Below are positions 15,499 through 22,617 of a stretch of DNA of 37,074 bases, in pieces; within the stretch, counting starts at the first letter, position 1; each line of letters begins with the position of its first letter. The DNA comes from an uncultured Sphingomonas sp. Its GTDB lineage: Bacteria > Pseudomonadota > Alphaproteobacteria > Sphingomonadales > Sphingomonadaceae. The notes beneath the pieces are model-generated. The model did no database searches. It saw only the letters and a list, made by a program, of their open reading frames with translations, and was not told the DNA's origin. A program made the position numbers and the translations under genes. The stretch lies in contig CAJYLQ010000058.1 of assembly GCA_913775975.1 (NCBI GenBank), forward strand, positions 1 through 37,074, given 5' to 3'.

Positions 15499-17594
15499 GC
15501 GTCGAAACCGACGTCCGCCGCTGGGCCGCGCCCGCCCGCCGCCGCGCCGCGCTGCGCATCGTCGCGGTCGGGGCGCCGCTGGTGCTGGCGGCGGTGGCCG
15601 GCGCGTGGCGGCTGGCCGGGCCGGGGGCGGCGATGCTCGCGGGCTTGGCGCTCGCCGCGCTGATCGGCTGGACGGCGATGCGCCGCGCGCGTCGGCATGA
15701 CCGGGCGTGGCTGGTCGCGGCGCTGGACGCGGCGCGGGGCGATCTGGAGGACAGCAGCGACCTGTTGTTCGCCGAGCCCGAGGCGCTTGGGCCGCTCCAG
15801 CGCCTGCAGCGCGACCGGCTGCGGCGGCGGCTGGGGGCCGCGCCGCCGCCCGATCTGGCCGATGCCTGGCCGTGGCGCGCGATCGCGCTCGCCGTGGCGC
15901 TGGGGCTGGCGATCGCCGCCGCCGCGCTGCTGTGGCCTGCCCCGCGCGAGAAGACCCCGCTCGCCCCCGCGCGCGAAGGCGGCGCGGCCGCGCCCGGTAT
16001 TCCGCATCTGACCGGCCAGCGTCTGACGGTGGTGCCGCCCGCCTATACCGGCCTGCCGCCCCGCGCGCTCGATACGCTCGACGCGCGCGTGCCGGAGGGG
16101 TCGCGGCTGGCGTGGCGGCTGCGCTTCGATCCCGCCCCGGCCGGCGCCGCCATCGTCTCGCCGGGCGGCGGTTCGCTGTCGCTGCGGACCGAGGACGGGG
16201 AGTGGCGGGCGGGGCGGATGGCCGACCGCGCCTTCCTCTATCGCGTCGTGCCGCAGGGCGGGCGGGGGACGCCGCCGCTCCACCGGATCGACGTGATCGC
16301 CGACCAGCCGCCCCGCATCCGCGTGATCGAGCCGGCGCGGACGCTGACGATGATCGCACCGGGCCAGCGCGCCTGGCGGCTGGGCTTTGCCGTCACCGAC
16401 GACTACGGCGTCGCCGCCACCGCCCGGCTGCGCATCGTGCTGGCGCAGGGCGAGGGGGAGAATGTCGCCTTTCGCGAGCGGACGATCACCCTGACGGGCG
16501 CGGGGGGCGGGCGGGACCGGCGCTTTGCCGCCAGCCTCGATCTGCGCGCGGCGGGCTTTACCGAGGCGGGCGACATGGTGGCGCAGCTGATCGTCGCCGA
16601 CACGCGTGGCCATGTCGTGCGCGGGCCCAGCCTGATCCTGCGTCGCCCGCCGGCCGCGCTCGGCGAAAGCGGGCTGGAGGCATCGGTGCGCCGCCAGATG
16701 CCCGCCTATTTCCGCAGCCAGCGGCAGATCATCATCGATGCCGAGGCGCTGCTGGCGGCGCGGCCCCGGCCCGCCCCCGCCGCCTTCCTCGCCCGGTCCG
16801 ACACGATCGGCGCGGACCAGCGGCTGCTGCGCCTGCGCTACGGCCAGTTCATGGGCGAGGAGACGGGCGGCGGCGCGACCAACGCCATGCCGACCAATGA
16901 TGCGGAGGAGGGGGCGGAGCCGGCGCATCAGCCGGGCGACGGCCACGATCACGAGGGCGAGATGCCGACGCCCCCGAAATTTGGCGACATGGGCGACGTG
17001 ACCGCCGAATACGGCCATACGCATGACGAATCGGAAGCGGCGACGCTGCTCGATCCCGGCACGCGCGCCACGCTGCGCCAGGCACTGGACGCGATGTGGC
17101 AATCCGAACTGGCGCTGCGACAGGGCGATCCCAGGCGCGCGCTGCCCCATGCCTATCGCGCGCTGCGCTTCATCAAGCAGGTGCAGCAGGCGACGCGCAT
17201 CTTTTTGGCTCGGACGGGCACGCAGCTGCCGCCCGTCGACGAGGGGCGCCGCCTGACCGGCAAGCGCGACGGCATCGGCCGCCCGCCGCTGCCCGCGCTC
17301 GCCGCCCGGCCGCAGGACGCGGTGGCCGCCGCCGCATGGCGCGCGCTGGGCGAGGGGGAGGCACCTGATCTCGGCCGCCTGTCGGGTTGGCTGGCCGCCA
17401 ACACCGCGCGCGTGCCCGATCCGCTCGCGCTGACCGCCGCGATCGACGCGGTCCGCCGGCAACCGGATTGCGATGCCTGCCGCCAGCGGTTGCGCGGGGT
17501 GCTGTGGAGCGCGCTGGCCCGGCCCGCGCCCACCGTGACGCGGCGGCCGGAAGGCGGCGCGATGGGCCGCCGCTATCGGGCGGCGCTGCGATGA
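15495..17594 (+). CDS. DUF4175-like membrane protein
   Basis: The 699-residue protein has two close N-terminal helices (about residues 20-62), a short cytoplasmic loop, a third helix (about 137-157, AIALAVALGLAIAAAALLW), and then a long domain that probably faces the periplasm. The segment YFRSQRQIIIDAEALLA and the position in the operon fit DUF4175-type proteins. A His/Asp/Glu-rich stretch (HQPGDGHDHEGEMPTPP) lies near residues 475-495. The ATG at 15495 overlaps the preceding stop as ATGA; the 26-codon upstream frame is inside the BatA-like gene. Function unknown. Confidence 0.8.
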   Translation: MSVETDVRRWAAPARRRAALRIVAVGAPLVLAAVAGAWRLAGPGAAMLAGLALAALIGWTAMRRARRHDRAWLVAALDAARGDLEDSSDLLFAEPEALGPLQRLQRDRLRRRLGAAPPPDLADAWPWRAIALAVALGLAIAAAALLWPAPREKTPLAPAREGGAAAPGIPHLTGQRLTVVPPAYTGLPPRALDTLDARVPEGSRLAWRLRFDPAPAGAAIVSPGGGSLSLRTEDGEWRAGRMADRAFLYRVVPQGGRGTPPLHRIDVIADQPPRIRVIEPARTLTMIAPGQRAWRLGFAVTDDYGVAATARLRIVLAQGEGENVAFRERTITLTGAGGGRDRRFAASLDLRAAGFTEAGDMVAQLIVADTRGHVVRGPSLILRRPPAALGESGLEASVRRQMPAYFRSQRQIIIDAEALLAARPRPAPAAFLARSDTIGADQRLLRLRYGQFMGEETGGGATNAMPTNDAEEGAEPAHQPGDGHDHEGEMPTPPKFGDMGDVTAEYGHTHDESEAATLLDPGTRATLRQALDAMWQSELALRQGDPRRALPHAYRALRFIKQVQQATRIFLARTGTQLPPVDEGRRLTGKRDGIGRPPLPALAARPQDAVAAAAWRALGEGEAPDLGRLSGWLAANTARVPDPLALTAAIDAVRRQPDCDACRQRLRGVLWSALARPAPTVTRRPEGGAMGRRYRAALR

Positions 17595-19402
17595 TGGCGT
17601 CCGTGGAGCCGATCACGGCGATCCTCGTCGCGGCGGTGCTGCTCGGCTGGGCGCGGCTCGGCTGGTGGCAGTGGCGCGCCCGGCCGCGCGCGGCATGGTG
17701 GCGGATCGCGGCGCTGGCACTTTTGCAAACGGTGGTGGCGGCGCTGCTGCACCTGACGCTGCTGCCGCCCGCGCGCGGCGGCGGTAGCGAAACGCCGGTC
17801 GTCGCCACCGGCGGCGCGGCCCGGCTGATCGCGGTCGCGCCCGGCGAGCGGCTGGTCGCGCTGCCCGAGGCGCGCGTCACGGGGGCGGAGGCTGCGCCCG
17901 ACCTCGCCACCGCGCTGCGTCGCCATCCCGGTGTCGCGCGGCTTCGCATCTTGGGGGGCGGCCTGACCGCGCGGGACCGTCCCGCTGCCGCCAGCCTGCC
18001 GCTCGCCTTCGCGCCGCCCGCTCCGCCGCGTGGAATCGCCGGCCTGTATCCGCCCGGCCCGGTCGCACCGGGCGCGGCCTTCTCCGTCGGTGTCGCGGCC
18101 GCCGGCGTGACGGGGGGATGGGCGGAGCTGCTCGACCCCGCCGGCCGGCTGGTCGACCGGGCGCGGGTCGCGGAGGGGCCGGTCCAGCTGGGCGCCGCCG
18201 CGCGGGGGGCTGGCGCGGCGCTGTTCACCGTCCGCCTGCGCGATGCGGCGGATGCCCCGGTCGAAACCGCGTCCGTCCCTGTCGAGGTGATCGCCCCGCC
18301 GCCGACCCGGCTGCTGATCGTCGCCGGCGCGCCGGGGCCGGAGGTGAAGTATCTGCGCCGCTGGGCGACCGATGCGGGCCTGGCGCCGCTCGTCCGGCTG
18401 GGGGTGGGCGGCGGCACCGGGCTGGGCGACGCACTGCCGCTGACGCCCGCAACGCTGGCGCGGATCGACGTTGCCGTATTCGACGCGCGCGGCTGGGCGG
18501 CGCTGTCGGGCTCAGAGCGGCAGGCCGTCGCGGCGGCGGTACGCGGCGGCATGGGCGCGCTGCTGCGCATCACCGAGCCCGTGCCGCCGGCGGTGCGCTC
18601 GAGCTGGCGCGCGATGGGGCTGGACGTGGCGGGCGGCGCCACCACCGCGCCGCTGACGCTCGCGGCCGAGGGGCCGGGCGAGGCGGCGCTGCAGGCCCGG
18701 CGCGGCCCCGGCACCGACGACACACCGGCCACCAGCGCCGGGCCGAGGGACGAGCTGCCGGTCCTGACCCGCCGGCTGGTGACGATGCCGGGCGCGGCAC
18801 CGCTGCTGACCGATGCGAAGGCCGGCGCACTGGGTGGCTGGCGAGAGGCGGGGGCGGGCCGCGTCGGGATGTGGCCGGTGGAGGACGGCTTCGCGCTCGT
18901 TACCGCCGGGCATGGCGACCGCTATGGCGAATGGTGGTCGGCGATCCTGTCCCGCCTCGCCCGGCCCGACGCACGGCCGCGCGCCGCCGTGCCGCGCCTG
19001 TCCTTCGCTGGCGAGCGGATGGCGATCTGCGACCTGCCGCCGGGTGCCGGCGCCGTCACCGATCCGGCGGGCGGGCGCACGACGCTGGTGCCCGATCGCG
19101 CGGCGGGCGGGTGCGCGGGCTATTGGCCGGCGCGGGCGGGATGGCATCGGCTGGGTAGCCGCCAGCCCTTCTTCGTGCAGGCCGCCGACGCGCTGCCCGC
19201 CGCCCGCGCGGCGGAGCGCGCGGAGGCCACGCGGCGATTGATCTCGAACGCCCCCGCCGCCGCGCCGCAGGGGGAGCCGGTGCCGGGCTCCCCATGGCCG
19301 TGGTTCATCGCCTGGCTCGCCGCCGCCGCGCTGCTGTGGTGGCTGGAGCGGGCGAAGGCCGGGCGTCAGGCGGGCTGGCCGCCGCCGCCCGTCGCGCCAT
19401 AG
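17591..19402 (+). CDS. Large membrane protein of the MoxR operon, unknown function
   Basis: The 603-residue protein has two N-terminal membrane helices (about residues 8-24 and 39-60), a large Ala/Gly/Arg-rich domain and one C-terminal helix (PWPWFIAWLAAAALLWWLE). The middle (LLIVAGAPGPEVKYLRRWA, then VAVFDARGWAAL) looks like a class I glutamine amidotransferase-like alpha/beta domain without an obvious catalytic triad, as in membrane proteins seen in similar operons. The start ATGA overlaps the DUF4175 stop. The last 37 bases overlap the 3' end of the convergent SDR gene. It is the last gene of the operon. Confidence 0.75.
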   Translation: MMASVEPITAILVAAVLLGWARLGWWQWRARPRAAWWRIAALALLQTVVAALLHLTLLPPARGGGSETPVVATGGAARLIAVAPGERLVALPEARVTGAEAAPDLATALRRHPGVARLRILGGGLTARDRPAAASLPLAFAPPAPPRGIAGLYPPGPVAPGAAFSVGVAAAGVTGGWAELLDPAGRLVDRARVAEGPVQLGAAARGAGAALFTVRLRDAADAPVETASVPVEVIAPPPTRLLIVAGAPGPEVKYLRRWATDAGLAPLVRLGVGGGTGLGDALPLTPATLARIDVAVFDARGWAALSGSERQAVAAAVRGGMGALLRITEPVPPAVRSSWRAMGLDVAGGATTAPLTLAAEGPGEAALQARRGPGTDDTPATSAGPRDELPVLTRRLVTMPGAAPLLTDAKAGALGGWREAGAGRVGMWPVEDGFALVTAGHGDRYGEWWSAILSRLARPDARPRAAVPRLSFAGERMAICDLPPGAGAVTDPAGGRTTLVPDRAAGGCAGYWPARAGWHRLGSRQPFFVQAADALPAARAAERAEATRRLISNAPAAAPQGEPVPGSPWPWFIAWLAAAALLWWLERAKAGRQAGWPPPPVAP

Positions 19403-20352
19403 ATCTGGCCCGTCGAAAAGCTGTTCGACGGGTCCGCCGCCGCGACATACAGGCCCGCGATCTCGGCGGGCTGGCCCGGCCGGCCGAGCGGCGTCGATCC
19501 GCCGAAGCCGCGCTGTTTGTCCGGCGTCGCGCCGCCGCTGACCTGCAGCGGCGTCCAGAACGGCCCCGGCGCGACCGCGTTCACCCGGATGCCGCGCGGC
19601 CCCAGCGACTTGGCCAGCCCCTTGGTGAAGTTCAGCACGGCGGCGCGCGTCATCGCATAATCGATGATGTCGGCGGAGGGGTCGCCCGCCTGTTCGGATG
19701 AGGTGTTCACGATCACCGCGCCCGGCCCCATCCGCGCGACGGCCGCGCGAGTCAGCCAGAAGGGGGCGTAGACATTGGTCTTCATCGTCGCGTCGAAATC
19801 CTCGTCGCTGATCGACGCGATGTCGGGCCTTGTCTGCTGGCGGGCGGCGTTGTTGACGAGGATGTCGAGCCCGCCCAGCTCGCGCGCGGCACGGTCGACC
19901 AGCTGGCGGCAGAATTTCGGATCGCGCAGGTCGCCCGGGATCGCCACCGCGCGGCGGCCCTCCGCGCGGATCAGCGCGATCACCTCCCGCGCGTCCGGCT
20001 CCTCGTCGGGCAGATAGTTGATCGCGACGTCCGCGCCCTCGCGGGCATAGGCGATCGCGGCGGCGCGGCCGATGCCGCTGTCGCCGCCGGTGATGAGCGC
20101 GCGCTTGCCCGCCAGCCGGCCGGAGCCGCGATAGCTCGTCTCGCCATGGTCGGGGCGCGGCTCCATCTTGCTGGCAAGACCGGGCCAGGGTTGGCGCTGC
20201 ACCTTGAACGGGGGCTTCGGATAGGCGCCGGCGGCAGGCGTCGTCGGTGCGGCGGCACCGGCGCTCCCTTGCGCCATGGCGGGAGCGACCGCGCCCGCCC
20301 CGGCGGCCAGCGCGGCGACGGTGACGAACTGGCGGCGTGAAGTGTCTGTCAT
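19366..20352 (-). CDS. Tat-exported SDR oxidoreductase (YghA-like) with YxxxR site
   Basis: The 328-residue protein has a Tat signal (TSRRQFVTVAALAAG, cleavage near residue 28), a linker, and a classical short-chain dehydrogenase domain. The NAD(P)-binding motif is TGGDSGIG (88-95) and NNAA (167-170) is present. The catalytic Ser is about S219 and the Tyr is Y232, but the Lys of YxxxK is replaced by Arg (YAMTR, codon CGC). The layout resembles E. coli YghA-type aldehyde reductases. The ATG at 20352 is chosen because it starts at the Tat motif; 41 further codons upstream look non-coding. The 3' end overlaps the convergent gene by 37 bases. Confidence 0.88.
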   Translation of the reverse strand: MTDTSRRQFVTVAALAAGAGAVAPAMAQGSAGAAAPTTPAAGAYPKPPFKVQRQPWPGLASKMEPRPDHGETSYRGSGRLAGKRALITGGDSGIGRAAAIAYAREGADVAINYLPDEEPDAREVIALIRAEGRRAVAIPGDLRDPKFCRQLVDRAARELGGLDILVNNAARQQTRPDIASISDEDFDATMKTNVYAPFWLTRAAVARMGPGAVIVNTSSEQAGDPSADIIDYAMTRAAVLNFTKGLAKSLGPRGIRVNAVAPGPFWTPLQVSGGATPDKQRGFGGSTPLGRPGQPAEIAGLYVAAADPSNSFSTGQIYGATGGGGQPA

Positions 20353-20461
20353 GGTCAGGGCATCCGATCGTGTCGCAATACGGGGCAAGCGCCTGTAAGA
20401 ACACGGGGTTCCGCCGTTCGGTTCGTCGGCAACACTTTGTGATCGTGCTGACTTCAGTAAG

Positions 20462-20475
20462 GATATCGCTATCAC
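20462..20475. promoter_or_regulatory. LacI-type operator-like site O1 upstream of xylX
   Basis: GATATCGCTATCAC. Its right half CGCTATCA equals that of the second site and matches the CG-centred palindromes used by LacI-family repressors. It lies 76 bases upstream of the second copy and between the divergent SDR and xylX genes, so it could affect both. Confidence 0.55.
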
Positions 20476-20515
20476 GAATACGAATGTCGTGCGGATGGAA
20501 CGCCCGGCACGGTCC

Positions 20516-20543
20516 TTGACGGGCCAATGTTCGGGAAGATAAC
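20516..20543 (+). promoter_or_regulatory. Candidate promoter of xylX-xylB
   Basis: TTGACG (20516-20521) and GATAAC (20538-20543) are separated by 16 bases. The -10 element lies within the second operator-like site, so a bound repressor would block polymerase directly. Confidence 0.5.
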
Positions 20544-20551
20544 GCTATCAC
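20538..20551. promoter_or_regulatory. LacI-type operator-like site O2 overlapping the xylX promoter
   Basis: GATAACGCTATCAC is a near-palindrome (GATAaCG/cTATC) that differs from the upstream copy at one base in 14. It covers the putative -10 element and lies 16 bases before the xylX start. In Caulobacter the xyl operon is repressed by the LacI-type XylR, which fits, but no xylR gene is in this window. Confidence 0.6.
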
Positions 20552-20567
20552 AACTGGGAGAGTGACG

Positions 20568-21689
20568 ATGACCGAGGCGAAACGCGACCTGACCGGGGCG
20601 ATGCCCGCCGATTGGCGGACCGGCCTGTTCGTCGGCCGTATCGAGACGGCGGAGGGCCCGTCGCCCGTGATCGTGCGCGACGGCATGGTGCATGACATGT
20701 CGCGCGTCGCGCCCACCGTGTCCGCGCTGATCGCGGGCGGCGATTACGAGGGCGGCACCGTCATCGGCCCGCTGGAGGCGCTGGACCCCGCCACGCTGCT
20801 GAGCCCCATCGACCTGCACTGCGTGAAGGCGGCGGGCGTCACCTTCGCCGTGTCGGCGCTGGAGCGCGTGATCGAGGAGCGGGCGCGCGGCGACCATCGC
20901 CGGGCGGCGGAACTGCGCGGCCGGCTGGAAGCGGCGTTGGGCGGCGGCATCCGCTCCGTCGTCCCCGGATCGCCCGAGGCGGCCGCGTTGAAGGATGCGC
21001 TGATCGCGGACGGCATGTGGTCGCAATATCTGGAGGTCGCGATCGGCCCGGATGCGGAGATCTTCACCAAGTCGCCCGTCCTGTCGACCGTCGCGCATGG
21101 CGCGGTGGTGGGCGTGCGCAGCGATTCGACCTGGAACAACCCGGAGCCGGAGGTGGTGCTGGTCGCCGACGCGGCCGGCCGCGCGGTGGGGGCGACGCTG
21201 GGCAACGACGTGAACCTGCGCGATTTCGAGGGCCGCTCCGCACTGCTGCTGGGCAAGGCGAAGGACAACACCGCCTCCTGCTCGATCGGTCCGTTCATCC
21301 GTCTGTTCGACGCGGGTTACACGATGGACGATGTGCGGCAGGCGGACGTCGCGATGACGATCACCGGCACCGACGGCTATGTGCTGGAGGGCGCCAGCAC
21401 GATGCGCGAGATCAGCCGCGATCCGGAGGACCTGCTGCGGCAGGCGCTGAGCGAGCATCATTATCCCGACGGCTTCGTGCTGTTCTGCGGCACGCTGTTC
21501 GCGCCGACCAAGGATCGCGACGAGCCGGGGCGCGGCTTCACGCACAAGACGGGCGACGTGGTGACGATCAGCAGCGCGCGGCTGGGCACGCTGGAAAACA
21601 CCGTCATGCCCTGTCCGGAGGCGCCGGCATGGCGGTTCGGCATCGGCGCGCTGATGGCGAATCTGGCGGCGCGCGGGCTGCTCGGCTGA
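20568..21689 (+). CDS. xylX: 2-keto-3-deoxy-D-xylonate dehydratase (FAH family)
   Basis: The 373-residue protein belongs to the fumarylacetoacetate hydrolase family and closely resembles Caulobacter XylX from memory. Shared stretches include VKAAGVTFAVSALERVIEE, MWSQYLEVAIGPDAEIFTK, WNNPEPEVVL and GNDVNLRDFEGRSALLLGKA; the acidic residues of the last two are the metal ligands. XylX dehydrates 2-keto-3-deoxyxylonate to alpha-ketoglutarate semialdehyde in the Weimberg pathway. The ATG at 20568 has GGGAGA 6 bases upstream; the GTG at 20562 is too close to it. An L-arabinose-pathway dehydratase of the same family is the main alternative. It is followed by xylB after 22 bases. Confidence 0.88.
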   Translation: MTEAKRDLTGAMPADWRTGLFVGRIETAEGPSPVIVRDGMVHDMSRVAPTVSALIAGGDYEGGTVIGPLEALDPATLLSPIDLHCVKAAGVTFAVSALERVIEERARGDHRRAAELRGRLEAALGGGIRSVVPGSPEAAALKDALIADGMWSQYLEVAIGPDAEIFTKSPVLSTVAHGAVVGVRSDSTWNNPEPEVVLVADAAGRAVGATLGNDVNLRDFEGRSALLLGKAKDNTASCSIGPFIRLFDAGYTMDDVRQADVAMTITGTDGYVLEGASTMREISRDPEDLLRQALSEHHYPDGFVLFCGTLFAPTKDRDEPGRGFTHKTGDVVTISSARLGTLENTVMPCPEAPAWRFGIGALMANLAARGLLG

Positions 21690-21711
21690 CGCCGGTTCGG
21701 GGGAGGGACGC

Positions 21712-22497
21712 ATGTTGACGATCACGCGGAGCGCCGTTTCGCGGGCTATCTACCCCAGTCTGCAGGACCGGGCGGTGATCGTCACCGGCGGCGCGTCGGG
21801 CATCGGCGCGGCGCTGGTGGAGGCGTTCGTGGCGCAGGGCGCGCGCGTCGGCTTCGTCGATATCGCCGATGCCGAGGGGGCGGCGCTGGCCGCGCGGCTG
21901 GCCGCCGACGCGCGCCACGCGCCCCTCTATCGCGGGTGCGACCTGACCGATGTGGCGGGGATCGCACCCGTCTTCGCCGATCTGGTCGCGGCGCTGGGCG
22001 GGGCGGACGTGCTGCTCAACAATGCCGCCGCCGACGATCGGCACAGCGTCGCGGACGTGACGCCGGCGTGCTGGGACGCGCGGATGAACGTCAACCTGCG
22101 CCACCAGTTCTTCGCGGCACAGGCGGTGCTGCCGGCGATGCGCGCGGCGGGTGGCGGCGTCATCCTCAACTTCGGATCGGTCAGCTGGCATCTCGGCCTG
22201 CCCGATCTCGTCGTCTATCAGACGGCGAAGGCGGCGACGGAGGGTATGACCCGGGCGATGGCACGCGACCTGGGTGGTGACGGGATCCGCGTCAACACGA
22301 TCGTGCCCGGCAACGTCCAGACGCCGCGTCAGGATCGCTGGTACACACCGGAGGGAGAGGCGAAGATCCTGGCCGCGCAGTGCCTTCCGAAGCGGATCCA
22401 GCCGGCCGACGTCGCGGCGCTGGCGCTGTTCCTCGCCTCCGACGACGCGCGCATGTGCACCGGGCACAATTATTTCGTCGATGCCGGCTGGCGGTAG
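21712..22497 (+). CDS. xylB: D-xylose 1-dehydrogenase (SDR family)
   Basis: The 261-residue SDR oxidises D-xylose to xylonolactone with NAD+. It closely resembles Caulobacter XylB: IYPSL near the start, NVNLRH, NFGSVSWHLGLPDLVVY, VPGNVQTPRQ, WYTPEGEA and the ending DAGWR. The cofactor motif TGGASGIG is at 25-32 and the triad is S156, Y169, K173, all intact. The ATG at 21712 has GGGGGAGGG just upstream. It is the second gene after xylX; the lactonase, xylonate dehydratase and semialdehyde dehydrogenase of the pathway are not in this window. A related L-arabinose dehydrogenase is less likely. Confidence 0.9.
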   Translation: MLTITRSAVSRAIYPSLQDRAVIVTGGASGIGAALVEAFVAQGARVGFVDIADAEGAALAARLAADARHAPLYRGCDLTDVAGIAPVFADLVAALGGADVLLNNAAADDRHSVADVTPACWDARMNVNLRHQFFAAQAVLPAMRAAGGGVILNFGSVSWHLGLPDLVVYQTAKAATEGMTRAMARDLGGDGIRVNTIVPGNVQTPRQDRWYTPEGEAKILAAQCLPKRIQPADVAALALFLASDDARMCTGHNYFVDAGWR

Positions 22498-22577
22498 GAA
22501 ATGGTCGGCCGCAATCGGTTGCTTGTGGCGATAAGGTACTAGAATGCCTTGTTGAAACAGGCGCTCGGCGAACGGCG

Positions 22578-22614
22578 TTAACGTTTCGTTAGGGACTATT
22601 ACCTTAACGTTTCG
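22578..22614. promoter_or_regulatory. Direct repeats TTAACGTTTCG before the diguanylate cyclase; possible CtrA site
   Basis: TTAACGTTTCG occurs at 22578-22588 and 22604-22614, 26 bases apart, directly before the ATG at 22618. The first copy is followed by TTAG, giving TTAA-N7-TTAG, one base from the CtrA consensus TTAA-N7-TTAA. The second copy ends 3 bases before the start codon, and no ribosome-binding site is visible. Function is a guess. Confidence 0.35.
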
Positions 22615-22617
22615 CCC

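Noticed and set aside
14946..17462. An 838-codon open frame on the minus strand
   Set aside because: Antisense shadow of the BatA-like and DUF4175-like genes, without any recognisable segment.
20401..20520. EcfG-type stress promoters (GGAAC motifs) between the SDR and xylX genes
   Set aside because: GGAAC occurs on both strands but no matching CGTT lies at 16-17 bases; I could not support a general-stress promoter.
22545..22560. Small stem around GCCTTGTTGAAACAGGC after xylB
   Set aside because: The stem is interrupted by a bulge and has no T run, so I do not call it a terminator.
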